This document shows positions 1 through 12,489 of a stretch of 64,000 nucleotides of DNA, piece after piece. A program made the position numbers and the translations under genes. Under the pieces are notes generated by a model. That model had not been told where the DNA came from, searched no databases, and worked only from the letters and a program-made list of their open reading frames with translations. This stretch comes from Gordius sp. MW1 (lineage: Eukaryota > Nematomorpha > Gordioida > Gordea > Gordiidae): contig OZ038526.1 of assembly GCA_964036665.1 (NCBI GenBank), positions 6,572,001 through 6,636,000 of the forward strand. Direction: 5' to 3'. Position 1 is the stretch's first letter; every line of letters begins with the position of its first letter.

Positions 1-104
1 TTTGTGAATGATGGAATGGCACATTATCCCTTTCAACTATACAATTATGAATATTTTTGTAGCTAATTCATCGAATTACTGAATTAGAAATTTATTAAAT
101 CTTG

Positions 105-600
105 AGCTTTTTAAGCTCCGTTCAAAATTTTATAAAAATGTAATTCATCTTTCGTCATACAGCAGCACATACTTATATCGTTACTTTTCAATGCCTTCAC
201 TTTATTTGCGGCTCTTCTTTTACCTATGGCTCTTCCGTATATGGATCGCATAGAAATATTGAATCCCGTTTCGTCCACGAATAAAGGCCAAAATACGGCA
301 AAAATCCTGCACATAAATACGTCTTTTAATGATGACGTCAACATCATTGCGCTTTTCTGGAATTGTTGCTATACGTTTAACGGTATAATGAAAACCATTA
401 ATTTCCCGGGCAAATGTATTCAAACAAACTTCAATATTGTATTTATCATTCAATTGTTCTTTTCCCGAGGGAAAAGAGCTATTTTGGTCTATTTCATCAA
501 GGATGAAATTTGTATGTTCTCAAACCAATTTTTTTGTCTCCCGATAAATTTTTTAGCGTAATCTCTACCTTCTTCAATAGAACTTTTAATAGCTCGCATT
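105..600 (-). pseudogene. Tc1/IS630-like transposase relic, copy 1
   Basis: This is a remnant of a DDE-family transposase, the cut-and-paste enzyme of Tc1/mariner/IS630-type elements. One minus-strand frame (about 220-453) reads YTVKRIATIPEKRND, followed by a VIIKRRIYVQDF-like segment. A second frame (111-347) reads FVDETGFNISMRSIYGRA and then GKRRAANKV. Together these are the typical central block of the family, with the DE(T/V)GFN motif around the second catalytic Asp. A frameshift lies between the two parts. The N-terminal helix-turn-helix and the last catalytic acidic residue were not found, so the copy is dead. The family call rests on motif recognition only. Confidence 0.7.
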
Positions 601-1230
601 GCTTGAAAGCGCATTATAATCTAATTATTTTGCGATTTCAACAAGATAAAAAAATGGGCAAAATTAGACGAACAATAAAGAATTATAAAAAAGTGCAGGG
701 TCAGTTGCAAGAGTTGCCAAAACACATGTAAAGTAAGGGAAGTTTTATGTTACACGCGGAGAAGGAAAGAGCGTTCTCTGGCAAAAGTTATGACTGATCA
801 CTCTTTTTCTCACCTACTAAATGTGCAGGAAAGATTTAAAACGTGCAAAGGTAATGAAAAAGGCTGTATAACTCGTTATTTTTTTGAAGAAATTTGTTCA
901 TATTTTTGCCCAATTTTATAATGATTAACCAACAAACAGGAAATTTAGCAGTAAAGCTTAGCCCATTATGGTGAAATTTCTATATGATAAAATATATCGC
1001 GATATTGCCCTGAGATCTTAAAATATTTAATAAAAAGTTAAGAACCACTGATCTAAAGTACCTAAATCACATAAATCAATTTTCTGCAAGTGACAATAAA
1101 TCCCTCCTATCCGTTTGCACTTCACCTCTCCTTATGATTATTTTTACTTTACTAAAAGCCTCTTGTATCGGATTTAGAAAAGAGGAATAGGGGGGTAATT
1201 TTAAGGCTTTGATCAAATGCTGATAATGTA

Positions 1231-1700
1231 TTTTTCATTTTGCGAATGATGAATGGCACATTATCCATTAGAATGATATAATTATCAATTTTTTGTGGCT
1301 AATTCTTCGAATAACTCAATTATAATTTGAGCTGTTATGAGCTCCGTTTAATATTTTATAAAAAAGTGAATCCATGCATCAGCACATACTTGTAATTTCA
1401 CTATTTAGTGCTTTCACTTTTTTAATGGTCCTTTCGTTAATCGGGGGTCTTGGATATATAGATCTGCACGAATCAAATTTTTGACTCGAGGGCTAAAAAT
1501 GACAAAACTCCTGCAATTTAAAAAAGTCTTTTATTGATCACATCAGCATCATTGCTCGGGAGTCGTTTGAAATTGTAATGGAAACTTTAATTTATCAGAA
1601 ATTTTTACTTAGATAATATTCAATATTGTACTTATTCTTTAATTTACCTTTGAGAGATGGTGAACAATCGCTGATCATTCATTTTTTCATCTGTTGAGAG
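1231..1700 (-). pseudogene. Tc1/IS630-like transposase relic, copy 2
   Basis: This is a more decayed copy of the same transposase. Its downstream flank (gcgaatgatgaatggcacat at about 1241) closely matches the flank at position 3 of the window. Minus-strand translation gives SNDADVINKRLF, then traces of the DET..FN region and a KVKALNSE-like stretch, with several stops and shifts. It lies about 1.2 kb from copy 1 in the same orientation, suggesting a local duplication or two independent insertions. It is not functional. Confidence 0.55.
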
Positions 1701-1996
1701 TTTTTGGGGGGCATAGTCCCTTTTTTCTTCCGTTAAATATATTTTAACAAATGTAGCTTTTAATAGCGCTATATTTGGTAATTTTAAAGGTGAACCCAAA
1801 GTTTCGCATCTTGGCTAAGGTTTATTGCTAATTTTTTAGTTGATCCCCACCATTATAACTTTTAGCAAAAAAGTGCTCGAAAAAATTATAAGAAATGCGG
1901 TGTAAATTGCAAGGGATGCGTAAGGGAAGGAGAAAGCTAAAACGAAGTGTGGTAAAAGAAAGAGTGATCTTTTTAAAGGCTATGATATTTGTTAGT

Positions 1997-2137
1997 GTTG
2001 TAAAAACGGCTGGGTTTTGTTTGGTCTGTTTTTCAAAATTTCGACTAAGCCTGGAGGTCGACTAATAAAAATAGACTAGAAAAACTTTGGTCCGCCTATG
2101 TTTAGTCGACTAAACAAAACCCAGCTGTTTTTACAAC
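1997..2137. mobile_element. 141-bp MITE with GTTGTAAAAA inverted ends
   Basis: This short non-coding element has inverted ends: gttgtaaaaacggctgggtt on the left and the imperfect reverse complement on the right, ending ccagctgtttttacaac. It is flanked by the direct 4-bp repeat TAGT, which looks like a target-site duplication. The interior contains further GTCGACTA palindromes. Related copies are at about 23537, 36146 and 58191. No coding capacity is seen, and the transposase that moved it is unknown. Confidence 0.6.
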
Positions 2138-2569
2138 TAGTATTTGTACCTGCAAAATTAAAGAGAAACCCGAGCTAAAATATGTCAGAATATTATTAAT
2201 TAATTAATTAATTAATTAAAAGATAAGTTTTAATCGGGATTAAATCAAGATAAATCTTAAATTGTTAAGTTGGGTCATTCGTTTTGATTCCGTTTGCTAT
2301 ATGGCCGCTTTTCGAAGCATATTTCTAAAATGCCAACATTTAAGTATTTAGTGAATATCCACTGCTAACTTGTTATACTAATTTTCAACTTAGAGGACAG
2401 GTCATTAACGAAGATAATTCATTTAATTGACACTTTTAATACGGATTAATTATACCCAAAACCGCCCCAATTACTTAAAGCGATCCGGGCAACAGGAAAC
2501 AATTTTTTTTTTGTTTGTAAACAAATATTGTCAGTATATATATTAAATTAACATGTTTCTTTATTTTAG
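2138..2569. other. AT-rich stretch with a TTAA microsatellite
   Basis: The only structure seen is a TTAA microsatellite (about six units) near 2195-2219. No coding exon or RNA gene was recognised. Confidence 0.45.
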
Positions 2570-2651
2570 AGTGTGTCCAGATGACTATATGGAAACCAGT
2601 CAATTTATCGATAAAATTGCTCAAAACCTAAAGGCGGCATTGCAGCATTAA
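2570..2651 (+). CDS. Possible terminal coding exon of an unidentified gene
   Basis: A plausible acceptor (tctttattttag) is followed by an open frame with one leading base. It translates as VCPDDYMETSQFIDKIAQNL and then KAALQH, ending in TAA. A consensus AATAAA lies at 2836-2841, about 185 nt after the stop. The peptide looks like an amphipathic helix and has ordinary coding composition, but the protein family was not recognised and no upstream exon was found. It could be a chance open frame. If real, this gene would run toward the FHL gene, tail to tail. Confidence 0.3.
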
Positions 2652-2835
2652 TCATTGAAACTTTTTACCCCTTTGTTTTCTAGCCTAAATTGTGTTTATT
2701 TGTTGTGGGTCATTTTATTTTTATGTATACGTCATTGTGATAATCAATATTTATTTAAAAGGTTTTTAAAAACTAACCTATTCATTGTTTTAACGTTATT
2801 TTTTATGTTTTTGTTACACAAGATGGCATTTATTT

Positions 2836-2841
2836 AATAAA
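2836..2841 (+). terminator. Candidate poly(A) signal AATAAA
   Basis: This is a consensus hexamer downstream of the possible last exon at 2570-2651. In AT-rich DNA it occurs often by chance. Confidence 0.3.
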
Positions 2842-2934
2842 AAGTGGACACAAGCGTTTTTATTGTATCGAATAAGATCATCAATTGTTTAAAAAGAAAA
2901 AATAGGGCTGTACTAGAGAACTGCAAAGTTACTT

Positions 2935-3060
2935 TTTTTCAACCCGAACCCGACCCGAAAGCAATTTAAAAATTTTCAACCCGAACCCGACCCGACCCAT
3001 TTTAAAATTTTTAACCCGACCCCAAGACATTTCAAAATTTTATCGGGTCGGGTTTCGGGG
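2935..3060. repeat. CCCGACCCGA-type simple repeat cluster
   Basis: Degenerate CCCGAACCCGACCCG units alternate with AT-rich spacers, and the last unit is inverted (tcgggtcgggtttcgggg). Such GC-rich motifs in AT-rich surroundings often mark the subterminal regions of hAT-type DNA transposons; that assignment is inference. Similar tracts are at 7810-7915, 26280-26350 and 58350-58490. Confidence 0.45.
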
Positions 3061-3605
3061 CTGTACTTTGGCTTAAAATTTAACAGTAACATTTATGTCT
3101 GCTTAAACCTTATAAATATGATTGTCACACTTTTGTTTCTTGTTCATTAATTATTATAATTGTTTTATGGTGGCATCATTATTAACTCGTTAGAGTAATT
3201 GCTCTGCAATATAGGGGTATTGCCGATATTTTATATTTACCAATTAAAAATAAAATCTTAAACATCCTAGCCTCCACATCGATTGATATTTATATTTGTG
3301 AATATAATTATTTATAATGTCAAACATTAGGTATTGAATGGTAACTATGATCGTCGATGTTGATAACTCGCGAAAAGTCGGGTTAAATAAGTTCGGATGA
3401 AATGGTGCGAAAAAATTAAAAATATTTTAACAATGGCGGGGTATTAAGTATTGTAAGGCCACCTCCCCTGCGAGAGATTCAAGATCCCTTATAATACCTA
3501 ATGCAAAATTTAACGTGGTGAGGTGGGAACTTTGCAGGGAACCAGTGAATTGTAGGAGAATTAGGTAGCTGAGAATGAGGTGGAGTCGTGACTGGGTTAA
3601 GCGAT
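3061..3605. other. 3' flank of the FHL gene
   Basis: This AT-rich DNA downstream of the FHL stop codon probably includes its 3' UTR. No clear poly(A) signal, exon or repeat was identified. Confidence 0.4.
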
Positions 3606-6600
3606 TTAGGGCTTTTTGTAGCATTCAGGACACATGATGTCGCTGCCTTTGAGATTGAATCCACTATTTTCGAGTGATTTCCCGCACTTACTGCATAGGA
3701 AACATTGGCTATGCCAGTGTCGATCTTGGTAGGATATGTACTGCATACCACCGGCCCCTATGTAGGCGACACATTATTTTATGAAATTTATTGCATTTCG
3801 GCCAAAAAATTAGCGTTTTTTAAATGAGTAAGCCCGTTTTAAGTTTTCTATAAAGTTTAACGATTTTTAATCTTGAGTTTAGAATGAAAGACTGCGTGGT
3901 CGATCAGACGGATAGTTAAAAACGTGTCTCTAGCTTAATTTTGCAACTTATTTTATGTTTGAAAAGTATATTATTATCAGAGCTAAGATTTATAAATTTT
4001 GTAATAAAAATGACCTTCAGCTAGTTGACTTCAACTCAATTTTTTGATCCTTAATGTTGCAAAGTTCAACTTACCAATCATGAGTGTAAAGGTTTATCAG
4101 CTATAAATTTAACTGCAAATCATAACCTAGGTTAATAATTTTTCCCTTAAAACTTGCTCAAATAAAAATGGTTTTTCAAAGTCAATTGTTTAGCTGATTA
4201 TAATTTAAGAGTGTGTAAATCTTTAAATTAATCCTAATCAACCCGAAATAAATTTCTAAACCTCCATCTAGGCAAGCTTAACTTTAAATCTCAAATTTGT
4301 GAAAAATTATATGCTGACTCCTGGGCATCCTGATTGTAAAATGAAATTCCTTCCCCGATGCTTGTTCATTTGTAATTCAAAGGTTACAATAATTCCATGT
4401 ATATAAGCTTCGCGTCTTATCTACTACACCTTATTTAAAGTTTATGTAAAATTTTTTTTTTGTCTTTTACCACTTATGGGCTGTTTGCAAGCGGCGCATC
4501 TGTGTGCAAACATTTTCCCATAACATTCCACGCAGTAGGGTTTGTCATCTTTAGCCGCGACACTTTTGCCAGACAGCTCGGTCCCACAACCAAAGCATGT
4601 GAAGCATTCCTTGTGGTAAACTTCGCCTTTAGATTTGACACCAACATCCGTTATCGGCTAAGCAATGATAAAAAATGAAATGAGCGATATTACGTAGGAT
4701 TACTAAGTTTCTGTGGTGTTTAAGTCTCTCATTACACATTGCTGCAAATACAATGAGTTTAAACAAGCCAAGGTCAGCACTTAAGAAACCTTGTGTGCTG
4801 AAGATAAAACTTGATAAATGATTCTAAATAAGTTATTAAAAACTAGCCAAGAAATTATTTTAAACTTTCACAACTCCATCAAAATATAAATAAATATTAC
4901 CACCTGACTTTATTTAAGACAACGTTATCGATTAATAAATATAAAGCCAATACTTAAGTGAATATTTAACGACGCCATTTTTTGCATCTCAATGGACAGT
5001 GTTTTTGTCATCAAGTTTGTATAAAAATTTTGGAGGGTTTTAAAATTGAATGCGAAAGTTGTTAAGGAAGGACTAGTATAAAATCTAATTTTTGTGGAAG
5101 TTAAAAGTTTAATTTTGTAAAATTAAAAAAAATTTGCCCGCGAAAAAATTTACCTTGCCACATTTTTTGCACTGTTGGGCCACGTTGTTTTGGTAACAAG
5201 GGATGCAAATGTTTTTGCCGTCTTTTGAATAAAAGCGTTCGTTACCGAGGCTTTTCTTACAGATTGAGCACACAAAACAAGTTTCGTGCCATTGCTTACC
5301 TTTGTATTCTAAGCGAGGTTGTCCTTTAGTTAAATAAATTAATTTATATAAAAGTATGAATTTTTCAGGTAATTTATGCAATTTATTATTTTACTAATGT
5401 ACTAACTTATAAATTGAAAAATTTGCATCGTAATTGAAATTAAGAGTATATTTTAAAATTTGGCTTAAAATCATTTAAAGAGTTAACTATGTCCTAAAAA
5501 GCCTGGAGTTACCCCCCTCAAATTTTGAATTATTTTAAGAGTTATAATATGACGTTATAAATAGAAAAGCTTTTTTGGTGCATTTAAGAAGTGTTTTGCG
5601 ATTTTATCAAATATTTTAAAATTAAAGGGTTTATATGGTAGTAGTATGGAATAAAAAGCCTAAATTAGAGGATTTTTTTTTAAACAATATCGATGTAAGT
5701 CGGAATAAATTTAAGAATTTATTTTTTAAATTTAGAGTCAAGATGCAAAATATTACCTGATTTTAGGTTCTGGTTACAGCCGGGGCATATGCCACCCCCT
5801 GGTAATTGGCCCTCATAGCAAGTTGTGCAAACGGGTTTTTTGTCGAGCGTTTCATAATTGTTGACATCAAGGTAGGCCTTGCATAAGTTGCAACGAAAAC
5901 ATTTTTCGTGGTAATGTCCTTCGTCACCGAAAATTAATTCCTAGCCAAATATAAACAATGTTGCTTGATTTTTGTTATAAAAAAACCCCTTAACTTTTCA
6001 ATTTAAACAATTTTGAAACTCTTAAAATGCCATATTACATGTAATTAGTTCCTGAAACTAGTTCCTTTTCTTCACTAAAGTAACTGTAGCCAGTTACTTT
6101 TACTTCAGGGTAACTGTAACTGTAGTTAGTTACATTATTTCAGTAACTATGTAACTAAAGTTACAGTTACTTTTTATAAATTAATTTTTTTTAATTAAAT
6201 ATTAAAATTACACGTCTAGTTTGTGTACTTCACTTTAATTTAAATTTCCTTCGGGGATCAAATTTGAAAACTTGAATTTCGAATAGATAATCTATTTTAT
6301 CAGTAAATTACCAATATTATATAAAATATTATTTTAGTACAAATTTGTATTCCAAAAATTTAAAGAAGTGACACAACAGGTAAAAAATATAATGAACATT
6401 TAATGAATTTTAATTGGTTATCTTTTATCAATTGTTAAGTTCTTTTTATATATATTTGAAACAAATTTTTACCAACTTAAAATATCATATGATTTTGGCC
6501 CAACCTCTAAATTTAAATTTTGAAAGCCATTTGATAAATTACTTTAGTACAATATTAATGAATGTTATTGAAATAATAATATATTTTAATGGATTAATTA

Positions 6601-9600
6601 AAGGGATTAATAAAAGGTACAAAGCTATACATGTTAAATTTAAAATATTATAGATTTCCCGATCTATATAGTTTGGATAATTTGGTTGCAACGATCCTCC
6701 ATCCAATTTTTAAAACAAGTTGGCCGTGGATCCGTCTCGAAAAATGTAAGAGATAAGGAAAACACCTTAAATTACATTAATTCATTGATCCCTAACCAGG
6801 AGGAAAGACAGGACCTAGAGGAACCAAATACGTTGGATTTTTTTATTCTTTTAAAATTCACACATTTATAAATTCGAATAATAGTGATTTGTTAATATAT
6901 AATAATATCCCTAAATTGAAATCTAGCGCCCCCGTCGAGCGTCTTTTTAGTCTTGGTAAATTAATTTTCAGTTAAAAGCGAACTAGCTTATTAGATGACA
7001 ATATAGAAAATAACGTATTATTGAAATCGAATCATCATTTATTACCTTCTGATATTATATAAATGTTTAAATAAATAATATCAAAAAATATTATTTTTTG
7101 TAACTTTAGGTGTAACTAAATCCATCAGGTAAGTGATTGGAACTGTAATCAGTTACATTTGAAAATTTGTAACTGTAACTGTAATTAGTTACATTTTTTG
7201 TGAAAGTAACTATAACTTAACCAGTTACTGTGGTAAAGTAACTTTAACAGCCTGCATATTTCATAATAAAATTACATAGTATAAATACGTTTAAATATAA
7301 GGACGTTTCCTATATAGAACAATTTTATTTAAGCTTCTTTAATATTCTTGGGCAGTCTATAATTAGCAAGTTAACTTTATCAGCATTTGTTGTTCGGGAA
7401 TTGAGACCAGCTAATTTTAATAGACGTAAAATTTTCAGCTTTAGACTCATGTTTGTGATTCATTGAAAATAAATATATCTTTTTATGTGGCAGGCGGCCA
7501 TATACGGGCCAGGCTTGAACATACATTAACAAAATAAAGGCTTCGGGCAGGACTGGACCATTTTTGTTCAAAATTGTTAAATTTTATTTTTCAACATATG
7601 TATAAATAAATAAGCTAGTAGATCTTTAAAAAATGATTAATTTATAATAACAAGTTTGATTAAAAAAATAGTTGATTTAAATGTAGCAAGATCAATTGAA
7701 TTTTTAATTTTTTGCACATCCTATTTATCCGTGTATTAAAATTAGCTATTAATAACAATCCAATTTATTATTTAAGGTAAAATAAATATGAAATGTAAAA
7801 TTTGAATATTGAATTTCAAAAAAGATGTCGGGTCGGTCTTGAGATAAAATTAAAAAGGAGTTTGGACTCAGGTCGAGCTTGAATAAATTAATAATATAAA
7901 CATCGGGCCGGGCAACACAAAAATTAGAGTAATATTTTGCTTGTTATAATTAATCTAAAAATTTAAACTTGGTGCTCACCCTGCTCCTTATCAATAGCCT
8001 CATTTATATCCTCCCACCTTTCTTCAAAATCCATCGTGGCAAAATTAATCCCATACCCCTCCGATAAAACATTCGTCAAGGCCCTATCACACTGGAACCT
8101 TAATGTTATTCCAGAAACCTCCTATTCACATACATCAATTCAAATGGATTGGGATGCTTGTTTGGTTTCGCGCTCCGTTGCTCACCTACTTACGAGCAGC
8201 GATACCAAACAACATTACAACCTTCGGTCATTGGTGTTTGATAAATCTGGCCACGAATGGCTTGACGCTTACCCCAGTAAGTATTCAACATGATGTTGGA
8301 GGATTCCGAACTAACTTACAGTATAGCTCTACGCCTTGGTATCAAATACACCAAACCATATGCCTGTAGGAATTGCGACCTGCCAGTTGACGAAGAAGCC
8401 CTTCATCCATTACATTGCAGGTTGAACAAATACAGACACGTGCGGCATTTAAAAATCAACTCCATCATCCAGTCGGCCCTGAAATAGGCTAAAATTCCCT
8501 CCATTCTTGAGCCGTCAGACCCTTCTCTTGAGGGTCGAATACGCCCTGACGGCTCCTCACTTGTGCCTTGGTAACACGGTCTATTTCTAAAATGGAACTT
8601 TACAGGCATTGATCTATTTGCTTTTTCAAAATTATGACCCAATGGTTCTCGCCAAGGGGCGCAAATAAATACAAGGCTCTTTTAAACTCAAGTATTTTTA
8701 TCCCCATAGTTTCATCCTGTTCCGGCTGGGAAAATGGCATTGTCCTTTTTTAAAGAAATAGGCAGACGATCTCCTCCTTCAAAATATTCTCCCGCATTTC
8801 TACTATAACAATCAATTGCGATTTTAATCGCAAAATTCAACTTTAAATCCTTTTTGGATCCTTGTCGTTCTTTAAAAGAGGAAGATGAAGATATATTAGC
8901 TACTTACTCTCTTTTATAATTATTTTTAATATACTAAATTTGTATTACATTTTATCGTATTTTAATTAGCAATATATTAATAAACTTTTTTTATATTAAA
9001 AAAAAAATTAAATAACGCTTGATAACTCGAAGTGATTTAACATGTATCAGGCTATTAGCGATTTGTTCATGACTGGATCTGAAGCTTCTTTCCTCTGTAA
9101 AAAATATATATGGTGCCCGGTCATGAATTATAAATTTAAAGGTCATGTTGCGTGTTTAAAATATTTGAAAATAATCTACCCCAAAAAGGGGGGGTATTCA
9201 CCTAGCAAAATGCTAAAACTAACCGACCCTTCTATTAATAATTATCTATCTATTGATGTCGGAAAATATATTTACATCATTACATGAAAGGCTAATATAA
9301 TCAATAACCAATTAATTCTTTAAAATGCTAAATTCTTAGCATGTATATGCATGCACAAACCCAAGTCATGGTCAAAACATTTGATGCTAAAACCTGGATC
9401 ATAGCCATAAAAAAACTTATTTTTTAAACGCTGTTGATTTTCTCATATTTTTCATTTAGATTTAGTATATACTTTAGAATAACACATTTATCACATCTGG
9501 GATAAATGTACAAACTAAACAAAAACATTTTTGCAAGCTATACTTTTATACTATATATTTGTAATAAGTTTATCAAATTAAATCATAATTTAAAAATTGT

Positions 9601-10921
9601 TTAAGGTGGTTTTTGTATTAATTTTCTAAGTGCTTAATGACTCAGCCGTATAATCTAAACTTTACATCGAACCCAAGGGCCCAGCTTTTCCCCCTGCCCA
9701 AAGTTTATAAAACGGCGTATTCTTTGAGCCGGCTTTATGGTATGTTCTGGAGTGGGTGATACTACTTTAAAAATCAATGATAATATTAAACATTTTTTCT
9801 TAAAATTACATTTTTCGCCTTTGGCAACCTTGATTTTTAGGATTTATTATATTTTTTAATGCATATCATCTGCTTTAAGGTAACATGACAACCGGGAATT
9901 GAAAAAAGGAGGGAGGCGTAAAATTTAATTGGTGGTTCCGGTTTTTTATAATCTTCAAACAATTTTGTAATAGGTAGGGTTTGCCGTATGAAATAAGTGT
10001 GTTTCAATTTTTCTATATTCCCCTCACTTCCAAAACCGCCGTGTGATGTCCATCGGTCTTTTTAAAATTTAGGTAATGGTCTCGCTTTAATTTATCCTTC
10101 TATCCTACCAAATGCTATTAGCTTATTAACGATAATAAGACGACAATGGTAAAATAATTAATTTTGGAAGGAAAATTGGAGCAAAATTTTAAGCCAAATG
10201 ATAAGCACGAAAAACGCTAGAGACTGGTTTTCTTGATTAATAATTTTATTAATATGGCAAAAAAAATGAAATATTGAGAAATTTTACCTTGATTTAATTA
10301 TAATTATGGATTGTTGTGGGTGAGGATTAGGATGATAAAGCGCCAAAGGCTGACTAGAAAAACAGTGGTCAAAAAATATTGACACCCTTGTGTGTATTAA
10401 TTGACGAACCAGTAGTTTTTAATGCATATATTATTAAAATAACTTTTTGATTTCGATTAACCATATAAATTTTCAACACTCCGTAAGTTTATAATAGATG
10501 TGAGTTGGAGCAAAATATCGTGTGCCTGTAATTATTGTAAAGCTCTTACCATTATGTCTTTAATAAGAGTAAGAGACGAAAGAAAGGTAAATTTTAGTCT
10601 CTTTTGCAAATCTAAACTAGGTTATAGTTCTCCTTAATTTGGAATTCCCTTGTTTTTTTTAAAGACTCTCCGAGTATATCTTACTCGTAAAAAACGACCT
10701 TGCCATAAAGGAAATACATTTTGAAAGCATTTTAAAATAAATATTGCATAAATACGATATCAATATTGTTAAAATACCCTTTGGCCAGCGGAAATTACGT
10801 TGCCGCATTCCTTGCAGCGGCTAGCGAATTTATCGTCATAACAGGTTAAGCAATAATTTTTGTTCTTCCTTTCAACATACTCTTTGCCCATGAGATCTTT
10901 GTTACATGATTGACATTCCAT
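3606..10921 (-). CDS. FHL: Four-and-a-half LIM domains (FHL-type) protein, five coding exons
   Basis: FHL proteins are LIM zinc-finger adaptors that bind cytoskeletal, signalling and transcription partners, notably in muscle. Coding exons in transcript order are 10778-10921, 5757-5940, 5154-5323, 4471-4657 and 3606-3757. Junction phases are 0, 1, 0, 1, and the total is 837 nt (278 residues), close to the ~280 of vertebrate FHL1/2. The protein opens with a half LIM domain (MECQSCNKDLMGKEYVERK...CLTCYDDKFASRCKECG). Four full LIM domains follow, with the expected zinc ligands, for example HYHEKCFRCNLC, QWHETCFVCSIC, VYHKECFTCFGC and HWHSQCFLCSKC. It ends CPECYKKP. The chosen ATG aligns with the family start, but the frame stays open upstream, so an added 5' exon is possible. 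Intron 1 (5941-10777) carries two dead transposons. Which FHL paralogue it represents cannot be told. Confidence 0.93.
6060..7255 (+). mobile_element. hAT transposon relic in FHL intron 1
   Basis: This degenerate hAT-superfamily element is bounded on both sides by clustered subterminal repeats of the type GTAACTGTAACT/AGTTACAGTTAC (6075-6175 and 7105-7250, inverted relative to each other). A decayed C-terminal dimerisation region of the transposase lies inside: the frame at 6686-6871, then about 6876-7060. The latter contains SSAPVERLFSLGKLIF followed by KRTSLLDD and NNVLLKSN, which matches the hAT signature. A TAA interrupts it just before KRT. The N-terminal catalytic part is missing or unrecognisable, so the copy cannot move itself. 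Confidence 0.8.
7800..7930. repeat. GGGTCGG-type motif cluster
   Basis: Scattered gtcgggtcggt, aggtcgagctt and tcgggccgggc motifs lie in AT-rich DNA. They resemble the cluster at 2935-3060 in inverted sense and may be the end of a decayed DNA transposon. Confidence 0.3.
8030..8760 (+). pseudogene. C-terminal relic of a retroelement polyprotein (nuclease-like tail)
   Basis: Three overlapping frames (8036-8293, 8290-8487, then about 8480-8740) reconstruct a tail seen in many invertebrate reverse-transcriptase polyproteins. Landmarks are ALRLGIKYTKPYACRNCDLP with VDEEALHPLHC (a Cys/His cluster), then RHVRHLKINSIIQSAL, then EPSD..EGRIRPDGSSLVPW and KWNFTGID. The E...RPDG...W(D/N).T pattern resembles PD-(D/E)XK-type nucleases, which is an inference. 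Stops and frameshifts show it is dead. No reverse transcriptase is found beside it. Confidence 0.6.
8761..10777. other. Remainder of FHL intron 1
   Basis: This is AT-rich intronic DNA. An 81-residue open frame at 9042-9287 has no recognisable features. No further exon, RNA gene or clear repeat was seen. Confidence 0.45.
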
Positions 10922-12489
10922 TCCTGTGGTGGCTTGTTGATTTGTCAATGCTTCTGCCCGAATTAGTGGTTTTAAGTAGATGGCAGAGCGTGAGTATATA
11001 TAGATTTTATGAATATAAGGTAGAGAATTGAAAATCGTACTGTTTAAAGAAATATAATCATGGTTATCGTTGTAGAACTATGGGGAAAACAAATAATCGG
11101 TCATTTGATAGAATTCGCGGTACTAGTTCAGTTTTGAACGTTCTAAGCGTTAATAACATTGAAAGATCAATTTTGCATTGTCGGGGCATTAAGGGAAATC
11201 TTAAATTTTTACGAAGTTGAACCTAAAAACGGGTTAGGATTATGAGAATTGGCTCTGAGACAAAAGAGTCGTCATTTGAGCTAGTTATTAATGGATGGGT
11301 GGCTCCCATAAATCTAGTCGCGTGGGGTATTATGATTGAGACGTCTTTCCCAATGCGATTAAATAACTAACGCAGCGAAAAGATTGGCATTAAGTAGTGG
11401 GAAGGGAAAAACGCGGAAGGATGGCACGGAGATTTTTTGTATGTATGTTTAAATATAAACGTTAGAGAAAGGATTACTTAACGTGAACACCGTTTCGTTT
11501 TAAAGTTGCTCAAAAAATATCAAAATATTGAATTTCTCTTATAGATCGATGCCTCATCTGCCCCAACCCCTTACTTTCTACCACCCCGTCGCGTCGCAGC
11601 GGTTCGATAAATTTAGTGGCGCATACAGAGAATTGGAACTTTACAGCGATGTCGAGCGCTGTTATTAATTGGGAGCCGCCAAAATTATATTTTATTTCTG
11701 ACTAAACTTTCCATAATCCATCCATCACCCCCCCCCATAATTCTAAAGGTCTTAATCCTCTCTCCTCACCCCCGCCCCCAGTTCGGAGGTTTAAAGTGAG
11801 TTATTCTGAGCCTATTTTATCGACTATTAAATAAAAATTCGCTAGAGTTTATTTAGAACTTATTTCCCCTAACCTTGCCTCATTAGTCTCCCCTCCCCCC
11901 CCTCCGCCCTACGTAAGGGTGAATTGATGATGATAAAGAAATCTTAGAAATTAGAACTTCTCTAAAAATGTCACAGATTAATCAAAACTCTTTTGGACCG
12001 ATTATATTTTTGGAGGAGGGGAGTATACATATGTTAGTTTTTACTCGTTAATCCTTAATTTTAAAAAATCTTTCTTTCCCGATAAATTTCATCGCTCCAT
12101 GTGGAATTAAGATGCACTGAGGTGGCCCCCACTAATTGTGTTTAATTGACAAAATAAATATTGCAGGACCGGGGGGCCGCATAACAAGGCTCAACTCCAC
12201 CCGCTCGATTCCCCATCCCGTTATCAGTTCAAAATTTGTATCAATAAATGAAAATTATTTTTAATTTTAATTGACGAAATATTAAATTTTGATGTAAACT
12301 AAATCAGCTTTTTTTGTTTATTCGTTATATCCTCTCAATCGACCCAATTATTAAGTTTTAAGCCGAACTCTAGCCAAAGAATTAAATGCATGCTTTTTGA
12401 CTTGTTAGGTGTTGTAATTAATACGAACACAACAAAGTTCATGAAACTTCAAATGGACAACGTTATGTCCATCCATCCTTTTAGTCAAC
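10922..12489. other. 5' flank of the FHL gene
   Basis: The frame of FHL exon 1 stays open past 10922 to about 11020, so 5' UTR or another coding segment may lie here. A more GC-rich patch at 11560-11680 could be promoter or 5' exon sequence. No definite exon, TATA box or repeat was identified. Confidence 0.35.

Noticed and set aside
8403-8642. 79-codon minus-strand ORF
   Set aside because: It is the antisense shadow of the retroelement tail on the plus strand.
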